Under the pieces are notes generated by a model. It had not been told where the DNA came from. It saw nothing but the letters and a program-made list of their open reading frames with translations, and made no database searches. Of a DNA stretch of 64,000 nt, positions 12,760 through 21,051 are shown in pieces (position 1 is the stretch's first letter; every line of letters begins with the position of its first letter). The DNA is from Isoetes taiwanensis. Lineage: Eukaryota; Streptophyta; Lycopodiopsida; Isoetales; Isoetaceae. The stretch covers positions 7,487,546 through 7,551,545 of the forward strand of contig JAJEKV010000009.1 of the NCBI GenBank assembly GCA_021234155.1, read 5' to 3'. The translations under genes were made by a program, and so were the position numbers.

Positions 12760-13210
12760 TACATTCTGCCAAGCATGTACATTTCATGTACATAGAATGT
12801 ACCAAATGTAAGTAACTACATTTAACTATAGCCAAATGTACATGTACATGTTCCTCAATGTACATAAAGGTACATCAATGTACCCAGATGTACATTGATG
12901 TACCCGTGATGTACCGTGTATCCGGTTAGGGAATGTAGATCTATGCCCAAAAAAAAGCACATATATGTAAAAAATGCACATACTTATGAATCCATCTACA
13001 GATGCACTCTAAAGATAAATGCATGTACATCTATTTGCAGATGTAGACTCCATTAGAGACATGTACAACTCGATACAACCGCAAAGTCAAGCTCAAAAAT
13101 AAAAGCATCAATAAACAAGCAAATATATGCCTATGTACCTCTGCTTACAGATGTACATTAAAAGTTATACATGTACAAGGAATAGCAATGCACTGAAAGC
13201 CATACATGTA
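12760..13210. repeat. TGTACAT-rich island 3
   Basis: About fifteen TGTACAT or near-matches over 450 bp, in an apparent intron of the minus-strand gene. Same motif as the islands near the transposase, at 6590-6965 and 8945-9025. Confidence 0.8.
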
Positions 13211-13497
13211 GAACTATGCAGATTACAATAACAAATATGAATGAAGAGAAATATAAGTTTAAATTAGTTGAGAGCAATGCATACCTTTCACAACAGGGAA
13301 ACCAAGCTGAATTCGAATGCCCTCATCCCGGATGCAACCTTTTATGCAATTACGTCTTTCATGGACCAGATAACACAAGCAGAAGAGGCAATAAGCATCT
13401 CTGCATGGAGCTAGCAGCAACAAACCAGTTTTGCCAAAGCCTTGGCCACAACAGGTACATGAACTGAATGTGATGAACTGCTCTATAGAAGTAGCTC

Positions 13498-14506
13498 CTA
13501 CAAGGTAGGGCCTCGGGTTTGAACAATAGGTCCTGCTCTCCCCATGAAATCCAAAATATGTGAATGCCTTTCCTGAACCAATTCAATGCAATTAAGTTTT
13601 TCCTTTGCTTGTTCAATTGAGATTTCATGCCTTTCAATGTCTTTAGTTGCTTCCTGCAAACCAATTTCTAGCTTAGAAGAGTGTTGTTCTTTATCATGTC
13701 TACTCATAACCAAGTCTTCCAACTTGTACTTCAACACTCCAAACATAACAAACATTTCCAAAGCAGGGATCCGGGACAATTTGTCAAATTCTCGCTTTGT
13801 CTCATCTATTTTTCGGCAGATCTGCTGCAGATCTTCTGATAGCATATCCTTTCTACCCTCAATCCATTTGATGACCTTCAATGCATCCCTCCTTTTTTTT
13901 TTCTTCCAAAGGTTTTCTACTTCATTCAATAGGTTAGTTTTCTCCTCCAACCCATGCTTAAGTAACTGCTTTATTGTGTCAACATCTGATCTAGAATAAC
14001 CCATGGCTCTAATATTCTGCTGCAATACGATGTCCTGTTTGATAGTTGAGGATTTACCTGTTGTAGGGTCCCTCGTGAACGTCTGAAATGAGGGTTTTGA
14101 CAAGATCTTTGGCGGTCCTAGCCACGTCCATCCAATCAACACGCCGTCCCTTCAAGTGAAGAGCAAATGCTCTGGCAAAATAGGTTGAAATATAATGGTT
14201 TGTAACCTGTTTCTTGCCATAAACCAATTCATAATATTTAAAAAAATCATCTTTCCATGCGTTCTGGATTCTCCCTTCCTTGAATCCTCGTCTGTTTTTT
14301 GGAGCTTCACCCCATACCTCGTTCATAACCATCTCTAGGTTGGGTATGTGGGCCTCTGCATGTTTCTCACGGAGGTCTTTGGCTTGGATCACCTCAGAAC
14401 CCAAACGTAAACTCCTTGGAGGTAAAATTCCACTGCCGGAAGCACTGGCATCTTGCTTGGGCTGTGGTGATGAGCAAGCACTCATCTGGGGGCGTTTTGG
14501 GGCCAT
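13498..14506 (-). CDS. Accessory coiled-coil protein of the DNA transposon (5' exons)
   Basis: A minus-strand gene starts at ATG 14506 (MAPKRPQMSAC), close to the right TIR. The first frame runs to about 14060: a Ser/Pro-rich N-terminus, then a region with DDFFKYYELVYGKKQ and HYISTYFARAFALHLKGR. A GT donor-like site sits at about 14055, and the next open frame (about 14010-13498) encodes about 170 residues rich in Glu, Lys and Leu with heptad-like spacing (KHGLEEKTNLLNEVENLWKK), predicted coiled coil. I do not recognise the family. Position and orientation suggest a second transposon gene or captured host exons. No stop interrupts either piece, in contrast to the transposase. Confidence 0.5.
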
Positions 14507-14739
14507 AGCTAGATGAAGAATTCGTGATCGGAATTCAAGCAGAGAAGGCAGGGGCGGGATAGTGAACGAGAGGCAAACCAAGAAAGAATTTGGGAAAGAA
14601 TTTCAAAATCCGATAATTGCGGGTTCAGAGTAGTGGATAGCCATTAATCATGGCAGTTACTAGCTGGTCATGATGACAGTTATTCCAAAAATGTGCATTC
14701 GGTACATATGTATATGTACAAAAAGGGCTACATTTATAG

Positions 14740-14761
14740 ACACCCTTTCATGCTTTTACCC
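14740..14761 (-). repeat. Right TIR of the DNA transposon
   Basis: Exact reverse complement of 5478-5499, followed by ATTT at 14762-14765, after which LTR sequence resumes. Confidence 0.9.
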
Positions 14762-16177
14762 ATTTATCAAGGTGCACATTTTCCCATGTGGATACCTTTA
14801 TGCCACCTAGCCATTAAAGGCAAGTGGGCCATACCCAATTATCCCACATGCTTAAAGGGAATTGGAAACCCTAGCCCTAACCCCTTGTCTATTTAGGTAG
14901 GAGAAACCCTAACTTGCATTTTCATCCATAGGGTTTTAGGGCTCTGTTTTGCTTGCTCAAGGGGTCAAAACCGCCTCCCAGACTCTGTCTGAGCGAATTG
15001 CACCATTAGTTTTCCTTGTTGGTTCCATCTTCAAGCAGTTCAGCAAGATGGTCAAGTTCAGGGCAGGAGGAGCGAGCCAAGGATCAGGTATTTAGTCAAT
15101 TTAATAGCCTAAACCGTCTTCCAATCATTGAATCAGTAGGTTTAGCCTATTAAATTGCCCATAGCAGCCACTTAGATCCCCAGATACCAGACTCTAACTA
15201 GAGAACCTAACTCTATGATATAAATTAGATCTAGTTCTTTAGTTCTTCTGTGATGTATATGGATGATGTATCTCTGTGAACTCCTTGTATTGGGAAGGGG
15301 GGTAGAGGCCCTAAAGCTTGGTACTAGATGCTCCTAGATTAGCCACTCTAGCACACTGTAGATTCGGCCTGTGAACAGGAGCCACACCTGGTTGTGGGTG
15401 AAGGGGCTAGACTGGCTTATAAAGAGGTTCGTGTTCTGACTCTTGAACGATCCCTTTGGTGTGTAACGTCTACCGGGGATCATTGTGGACTAGGTCTAAT
15501 GGCTTGCCACTGCGTGTGGGCAAGGCATGGGCTCGACACCCGTGGAGTGATGCGTCACTCTCCAGTGGGTTCAAGTCGGATAAGGGCAGTGGCCTTCTAG
15601 TCACCTGGAGTCAGCATGTAGATCTCTGGAGGGAGAGATCCCTACCTGCCCCATTGGAACTGGGGAGATGCAACCCAGGAGTAGCCCCTTTGGCTATGCA
15701 TCCGGCGGGCTACAGTCAGGTCCCAACACTTTTCAGCCTACTCTGCAAAGTGTGCACAGGAGGGGCGGATAGAGTGGACAACCCTAAGCCATGTTCTTAT
15801 GCCAGCCAAATCCATTGCCATAAATTCTGTCTGCAATGAACTCTTGAGACCCAAGCCGTCAGTCATCCCTTCGAGTCTGAGCCTTGGGTAGGATTCCCCC
15901 ATATGTATTGTGCTGATCTTTGTCTACGCAGATGTTGATGTACCACCCTTCGAGGTGGATATGTGATGATATTGTATACTGACATGTATGTTTACGCTTC
16001 CGCAGCTAGGTAGGCCCTGAGGGAGACGGGGTAAAATGACCCCTTCACTCTTCCCACTGGAACTCATTACGGTTGCAGTGATATGTGGAGGGCCCTGTAT
16101 CAGCACGGAGCTGGTATGGGGGATAACCTCCTGTTTGTATACGGTGAGTGCACCGTATATGAGTAGGGGACGTCACA
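14762..16177 (+). repeat. 5' LTR of A, right piece
   Basis: Aligns almost base for base with 26315-27667 of the 3' LTR. It ends GGACGTCACA, complementary in style to the TGTGATGTTCC start. It contains the structured block around 15290-15900 that recurs in the LTRs of B, C, D and E (see the finding on the LTR core). Confidence 0.9.
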
Positions 16178-16178
16178 G

Positions 16179-16190
16179 TGGTATCAGAGC
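16179..16190 (+). promoter_or_regulatory. Primer-binding site, initiator-Met tRNA type
   Basis: TGGTATCAGAGC starts two bases after the LTR end at 16177. It is complementary to the 3' end of plant initiator methionine tRNA and primes minus-strand cDNA synthesis. Confidence 0.9.
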
Positions 16191-16383
16191 AATGTTCTTG
16201 GAGACCAAGAGCAAAGCACTGACCATGTTCCCAGTAGTACTAACTTGATAGGATCCTTAAACCTCGAAAAATGGGAAATTTTTTTTCTCATTTTTGGTAG
16301 TACATGCTAAGCTAGAAACAGTTAAGTGAATTAGTACATAAAAAGACTAAAATTAGTGAGCCAAAACCTTCAAAAGTAGGATG

Positions 16384-16450
16384 GTCTCACACGTCGCGCC
16401 AGGACCAATAATGAAAAGTTCATTTTTGGGCTGGGCGCAACGTGTGAGAC
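16384..16450. repeat. 67-bp palindrome, copy 1 (upstream of ORF1)
   Basis: Begins GTCTCACACGTCGCGCC and ends GGGCGCAACGTGTGAGAC, which pair with small bulges; the interior also pairs through AATGAA and TTCATT. The same 67-bp length occurs in four copies. Confidence 0.9.
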
Positions 16451-16597
16451 ATTGAGCCAAAAACACCTTGAAAAGTGATGAATTTTAGAAAAGTAACATG
16501 GTAATTCGAATTTTAAGCTAAAAACTAGCTAGATTAGTATGTTACATTACTAAAAACATGCTTAGAAAGTATAAAATTTAGCATCAAAATCCACCAT

Positions 16598-16664
16598 GTC
16601 TCACACATCGCGCCTGGACCAAAAATGAAATTTTCATTATTGATTTGGGCGCAACGTATGAGAC
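16598..16664. repeat. 67-bp palindrome, copy 2 (upstream of ORF1)
   Basis: Same architecture as copy 1 with a few substitutions (CACATCGCG, CGTATGAGAC). Several changes are on one arm only, weakening the stem slightly. Confidence 0.9.
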
Positions 16665-16763
16665 CATGAGGTTAGAAATGTTTAAATTTAGCCATGTAGT
16701 AAGATAAAAGTGTTTTAGGTGACCCAAAAGAGTAGTTTCAAATTTGACCTAAAATTGCCCATC

Positions 16764-16771
16764 TATAAATA
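16764..16771 (+). promoter_or_regulatory. TATA box, candidate internal promoter for ORF1
   Basis: TATAAATA followed by GACC, 109 bp upstream of the ORF1 start and downstream of the PBS, so it is not the LTR promoter. The same box with a similar context precedes ORF2. Confidence 0.5.
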
Positions 16772-16872
16772 GACCTAGGATCCCCCCATTTCCACGTTCC
16801 TTCCTTAGAAATCTGCTCCCGCTTGTTAAGGCGATTTTTCGGCGCCGACATCGGATCGACGAACCGTCAAAC

Positions 16873-18171
16873 ATGGCCAGAACCAAGCAGACCGCTCGAG
16901 TTCCTCGACCTGGTGAATCGCCCAGTGCCCATGATCCTAGTCTGATATAGAGGATGCTTCAGGAGCGCCTTCTCAACCAAAGGGACCAGACTTCATCGAG
17001 CGAGGGAGAACCTTCGGAAGAGCACCGAGAGGAAGGATCCCAGCAGGGAGGAGCACAGGACGGGGAGATGGACCAGCAGGTCGACCGGGAAGAGGAGGTG
17101 CACTCGGGTGCAGGGACAGAGCTGCTCGATGAGGAAAAGGAGGGAGCAGGGCGAGAAAGGAAAACGAAGGCTCGTGAGGAGCAGAGACTGCCGACTCCTG
17201 AGCCGACCATCGACGAGCAACTCGAAGCCTGGATCCGCGAGAAGGAGGCAAAGGAGTAAGAAGAACAAAGGGAGCCAATGCTCGAGCCAGCTGAGGAAGA
17301 AGAGCTCGCGGCGTGGATCAAGAAGTATGAAGCCAAAGAACGCCGTCGAGAGAAGAAGGCAGAAAAGAAGAGAAAGAGGGAAGAGGAGGAGGCGAAATCA
17401 GCTGAGGAGCTTAAGAAGAAGAAGGGGAAGTTCGTGATGGTGGGCAAAAGAAAACTCGTGAAGGTTAAACGGATAAAGACCCCCAACTCCAAGGTCGTCA
17501 TCACCGAACGATCAGCTGACCAGCCCCCGCCCTCCTCCGACGACTCTGAAGATGAAGACTTCATCCCCAACACCGAAGGTGGAAGCTCTTCTAAACCCCC
17601 AGCTGATGAGCAGGCAGTACCGGACCCGGAGCAGCCCGAGCAGGCGCAGAAGCCCCCACCATACCCGACGTGGGACCGAAACAAAGCACCGCGGCTAGCT
17701 CGAGAGGCGTATGTGATAGACCCCGTCAAGGTCTATTAGAAGAAATTAAGGGAGCACAACGCTTTCATGGCGAAGTGGGTTAGAACGATAGAAGGTGGAC
17801 ATCCGACGAAGAGCCAGACACTGAAATTGCCACCAGAGAAGCCCAAGCCTCCTAGACCACCAGGCAAGAAGAGAACCGGCAGAAAGGAGAGCGAGAGGAA
17901 AGCCCTGAGAGAGATCAGGCATTTTCAGAGAAGCTTCGGCTTTTTGATCCCCCGTGCACCGTTCGCCCGCCTAGTTCGAGAGGTGATCCAAGAGTACAAC
18001 ACGGATATGAGGGTGACGGACGAGATGTTGCTGGCCCTGCAGGAGGCAACAGAGCAAAAACTGGTGCAGCATTTTGAAGATTCGACAGCCTGCACAGTTC
18101 ATGCGAAGAGAGTGACACTTATGAGGCAAGACATGCATCTTGCCAGTTATATTAAGGGAGAACGCCGGTAA
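16873..18171 (+). pseudogene. ORF1 of A: histone H3-like protein with long charged insert
   Basis: One frame of 433 codons runs from ATG 16873 to the stop at 18169-18171, with three internal stops (TAG 16948, TAA 17257, TAG 17737). The N-terminus reads MARTKQTAR then VPRPG: the first eight residues after Met equal the H3 tail, and Lys9-Ser10 are replaced by Val-Pro. Next comes about 300 residues of Glu/Lys/Ser-rich, low-complexity sequence. From 17902 to 18168 a histone H3 fold follows, ungapped: ALREIR (alpha-N), PFARLVRE (alpha-1), LLALQEATE (alpha-2), HAKRVTLM (loop 2) and the C-terminal GER. About 47 of 89 positions match canonical H3 by eye. Loop 1 has canonical length, arguing against CENH3. 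If made, the protein would be expected to pair with H4 in chromatin; that is inference. Confidence 0.85.
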
Positions 18172-18315
18172 AATTTTGTAAATGATGAAAATTTTTTGTT
18201 AATATAAAGAGTTTTGGAGGAAGTAATATGTGTAATCTTGCTTAATTAAGTTAAGCTATTGAATTCTGGCTTTTGTTTTAGTTAAAATGGACACTTTAAG
18301 CAAAATTGAGAGGAT

Positions 18316-18382
18316 GTCTCACACGTCGCGCCAGGACCGAAAATGAAAAGTTCATTATTGGTCTGGGCGCAACGTGTGAGAC
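18316..18382. repeat. 67-bp palindrome, copy 3 (upstream of ORF2)
   Basis: Same arms as copy 1 (GTCTCACACGTCGCGCC and GGGCGCAACGTGTGAGAC) with a near-identical loop. Confidence 0.9.
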
Positions 18383-18515
18383 CATGGACCAAAAGTGCCC
18401 AAAATAGCTCCAAATCGACCAAATAAAGGGTCAATTCTGCCTAACTCGACGAATCTAGCAGAATTAGACCCTTACATCACCCAAATTGGACAAGTTTAAC
18501 CCAATTAGAGTCAAT

Positions 18516-18582
18516 GTCTCACACGTCGCGCCAGGACCAAAAATGAACCTTTCATTATTGATCTGGGCGCAACGTGTGAGAC
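18516..18582. repeat. 67-bp palindrome, copy 4 (upstream of ORF2)
   Basis: Fourth copy, arms identical to copies 1 and 3, 200 bp downstream of copy 3. The two pairs have similar internal spacing (214 and 200 bp start to start). Confidence 0.9.
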
Positions 18583-18778
18583 CTCTTAGCACTTTCTCCA
18601 CCATGCCATATCCAACTGACCTCCAGTGTGTTGCAATAGATTCATTAGCTGATCTTAACATGCTCAAACCCCAAAAGTAGCCTTCCGGCAAATCCTCATT
18701 TAGACCTCCTAATAGGTCAGAAGTGCCCAACCCCAATAAATTTCTAAGTCATCCAAAAATTAGGGTTTTTCCCTTCTC

Positions 18779-18786
18779 TATAAATA
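18779..18786 (+). promoter_or_regulatory. TATA box, candidate internal promoter for ORF2
   Basis: TATAAATA followed by GGTCC, 121 bp upstream of the ORF2 ATG. Matches the TATA context before ORF1. Confidence 0.5.
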
Positions 18787-18887
18787 GGTCCCCATTTCTC
18801 ACTTAGCACCCTACAAGTTTGCTCTTGACCTTTTAGGTGAATTTCCAGCTCCCTGAGGCGCTTTTGCATCTGTTTGTTAGTCTCATC

Positions 18888-18895
18888 TTCCCTAG
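18888..18895 (+). promoter_or_regulatory. Candidate 3' splice site just upstream of ORF2
   Basis: A pyrimidine-rich stretch ends in CCCTAG five bases before the ATG. The related elements D and E have CCCTTCTAG at the equivalent place, two to four bases before their ORF2 ATG. The shared layout suggests ORF2 is expressed from a spliced RNA. Confidence 0.4.
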
Positions 18896-18899
18896 ATCC

Positions 18900-20426
18900 A
18901 TGGCAACTGCTGACTTCAGGCGATGGTACAGCGCCAGTGCCCATGTTGCCGAGGCGGATGTCAACGACATCTTCCGAGTCTTTAGGAAAGAGATTGATGT
19001 CCAAGCAACCTTGCATGCAACGCCAGCATATAGGCAAGTTTTAGCTGAGTTCCAAGCTAGGGTAGGTCAGTCCCTAGTGCAGCTTCCCCCTTGCATGGGC
19101 TATTTTGTTCCCCGCCCATCCCTACAAGCAGCCTTGGGTGATGTCCCGAACATTGCCAAGTATTTGACCAACAAGGCACAGAGGTTGCCAGAGTACATGG
19201 TCCTGACAGTTGATAGGACCAAGTACTTCTTCTACACCGCCGCCTTGGCCATATTCCTTTCCCACCGTGCTGAAAACCCAATGGGGAAAACCTCTATTCC
19301 TCCCATGGAACTGGACCCCATAGCATCCTCAGCAGCAAAACAGATGCTTTTGCAGTACCAGCAAGAGCAGAAAGGAAGGGCAGAAGAAGAAGAATCGGAC
19401 GAGGAAGAGTACATGGAGCTCGACCCAGAGGAAGAACGGCGGCAAGCAGAAGAGGAGTTAACCAACTTCGAGCGGAGCCGCCAGGCACTCAGAGTCGCTC
19501 CCCCACTTGGGCTAGGCATCACAAGCCTAGCCCCCATCATCAATGACGGTGAGGAGTATCTGCTCCTCAGCGATATCCAGAATCTCCCCGAATGCAGGGA
19601 GAGGGAGTTCCGGCTTGACGAGTTGCTGCACCAACTACGGCAGCAACCAGACTTGGATGACTTCATCGTCCGGGGAGTCTTAGACTTCCCGCTTCAAGTG
19701 AGAGAAGTCGACACCTATACAGGAGAGTCGACTTCGGACATCTAGGCCTACAGCAACATAAGGCAAATTATAGAAGCTCGAGAACTGCCATCTGAGGAGG
19801 AGTTCTATGCCATCCAGGAACATATGGGAATCCGCGGCAAGACCACGAGCATTTTGATGCCGAGCTCTTCGACACCACCTTGCATAAGAGGAGCAGGAAT
19901 CGACATCAGGCGAGTCGACTCGACAATTAGAGACTACCAAGAAATCACTGAGGTAGAGGTCGATGAATACGCCAGGAGGCATAGAGCTGGAGGCCAAGCA
20001 GGAGGAGAGTCATCAGCGACACACAATGATAGGTCGTTGAGCTACTACCTTCCCCTGCTGCTGGATGGTAGAATAGCGGTGATACACCGCAAATTCAGTC
20101 ACCGAGGCGAAGAAGGAGTGTTTATGCTCATTGCACTCTCTGGCTTTGGCATGCATGCTCGAATAGCTGCAAAAGTCGACTATGCTGTCTTAGTCAAGAG
20201 AGCGATGGCACTTGACCTCTTCGACTTCGCCATGCCCTACCGACGACAGGGAAGATTGGTAGTAACCGCGGCCTACACCTCCGACCGTAGAGTAGAGGAG
20301 TTGGTGACAGCCTTACAGGGCGGGACGTCAACCAATGTCCTTAGGAACTTGGGACGCTCGGTAGGAACGTCCCAAGTTAAGAAATTTCTAGAGGATAACC
20401 CATCCTACCGGCGATTTCAAGACTAG
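18900..20426 (+). pseudogene. ORF2 of A: unknown acidic accessory protein
   Basis: A frame of 509 codons from ATG 18900 (MATADFRRWY) with one premature TAG at 19743. The ATG is preferred over the in-frame 18837 because it is preceded by a splice-like site and matches the start MA(A/T)(A/T)D of ORF2 in D and E. The middle is strongly acidic (residues about 160-190, runs of Glu), followed by EEYLLLSDI, a segment shared with D and E. The C-terminal third (about 20035-20310) also aligns with D and E (LLDGRIAVIHRKF versus FRQGQVLFIARDL; DYAVLVKRAMAL versus TYVLVRRDLAL). No catalytic motif, zinc finger or membrane segment is seen. Conservation between two divergent elements argues for a real function, which is unknown. 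Confidence 0.75.
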
Positions 20427-20582
20427 TTAGACTCTTGATCCCGGAGGCTTTGTATCAGGATGTTATATAATATAAATATAATTTCTTTTGCACTTTAAAT
20501 GTTTTGTTGATGTATTTTGTTCCACAACTATACCAACAAGCAAGAGAACAAATAAAACTAACCATATAGCCATGACCTACTT

Positions 20583-21050
20583 GTGCATGCAGCTAGAGGC
20601 AGAGGATCAGCAGAACAACAACGGCGGAACCATAGGGAAGAACAGAGCCCGCCTAGGCCACACCCGGCAAGGAGCCTGTATGAGGCATTTGGACCCATGA
20701 CCCCAAAGGAGGAAATGTCACAGATGAGGACGGACCTTGAGCAGATAAAGGCTTTCCTGGCCGCACAAGCAGGAGTTGGGTTGGAAGGCAACGCCCTGTT
20801 GCCACAAGCATCAACTCGGAAAGCAGGAAAGGACAAGAAGAGGAGCAAGAGAAGGAGGTCCCCCAGCACGGAATCCTCCGACTCAAGCTCGGACTCAGAC
20901 TCTGGTTCCGAGAAAGAGGCTGAACAAGTGCAGAACCAAAGGGACGACAGACACAAGGAGACTAGAACCTCGGACTACCAGAAGAAGGTAGACTCTGCAT
21001 TGGGAAACGTATGGAAGGCCAGGAAGCTCGAGCAATTCTTGGCTCGATGA
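20583..21050 (+). pseudogene. gag N-terminal region of A
   Basis: About 155 codons opening at 20583, next to a splice-like GCATGCAG. It contains PMTPKEEMSQMRTDLEQIKAFL, shortened here to its core TPKEEMSQMR, which aligns with LTPEQELMLMKRQ in D, then a Lys/Arg-Ser-rich segment and the stretch DYQKKVDSALGNVWKARK (in D, YRKTVDTAITSIWKNRK). The frame ends at TGA 21048; the capsid continues in another frame from 21052. D is continuous here except for a TAG, so a one- or two-base change broke A. Confidence 0.75.
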
Positions 21051-21051
21051 G

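Larger units (their letters stand above)
5478..14761 (+). mobile_element. DNA transposon with 22-bp TIRs nested in the 5' LTR of A
   Basis: Perfect 22-bp terminal inverted repeats (starting GGGTAAAAGC, at 5478-5499 and 14740-14761) are flanked by ATTT at 5474-5477 and 14762-14765. Removing 5478-14765 restores a continuous LTR sequence with its GTGCACATTT repeat. It carries a plus-strand DDE transposase remnant in its left third, a minus-strand gene set at its right end, and clusters of TGTACAT in non-coding parts. A 4-bp target duplication with a GGG terminus and this transposase type fits a Sola-like superfamily; that name is inference from memory and not tested. Confidence 0.88.
18172..18899. 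other. ORF1-ORF2 intergenic region with palindromes 3 and 4
   Basis: Non-coding leader of ORF2. It holds two 67-bp palindromes, a TATA box and, immediately before the ORF2 start, a pyrimidine tract ending CCCTAG. Confidence 0.7.

Noticed and set aside
13586-13999. 137-codon plus-strand frame
   Set aside because: Shadow of the minus-strand coiled-coil gene; Ser/Phe/Cys-rich text typical of antisense.
16959-17729. 256-codon minus-strand open frame rich in Ser and Cys
   Set aside because: It is the antisense shadow of the Glu/Lys-rich insert of ORF1; the plus strand has the H3 fold, a sensible start and homologous copies.
17902-18168. Interpretation of the H3-like domain as CENH3
   Set aside because: Loop 1 is of canonical length in A, D and E, without the longer loop 1 typical of plant CENH3, and E is close to ordinary H3.
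19232-19666. 144-codon minus-strand Ser-rich frame
   Set aside because: Antisense of the acidic part of ORF2.
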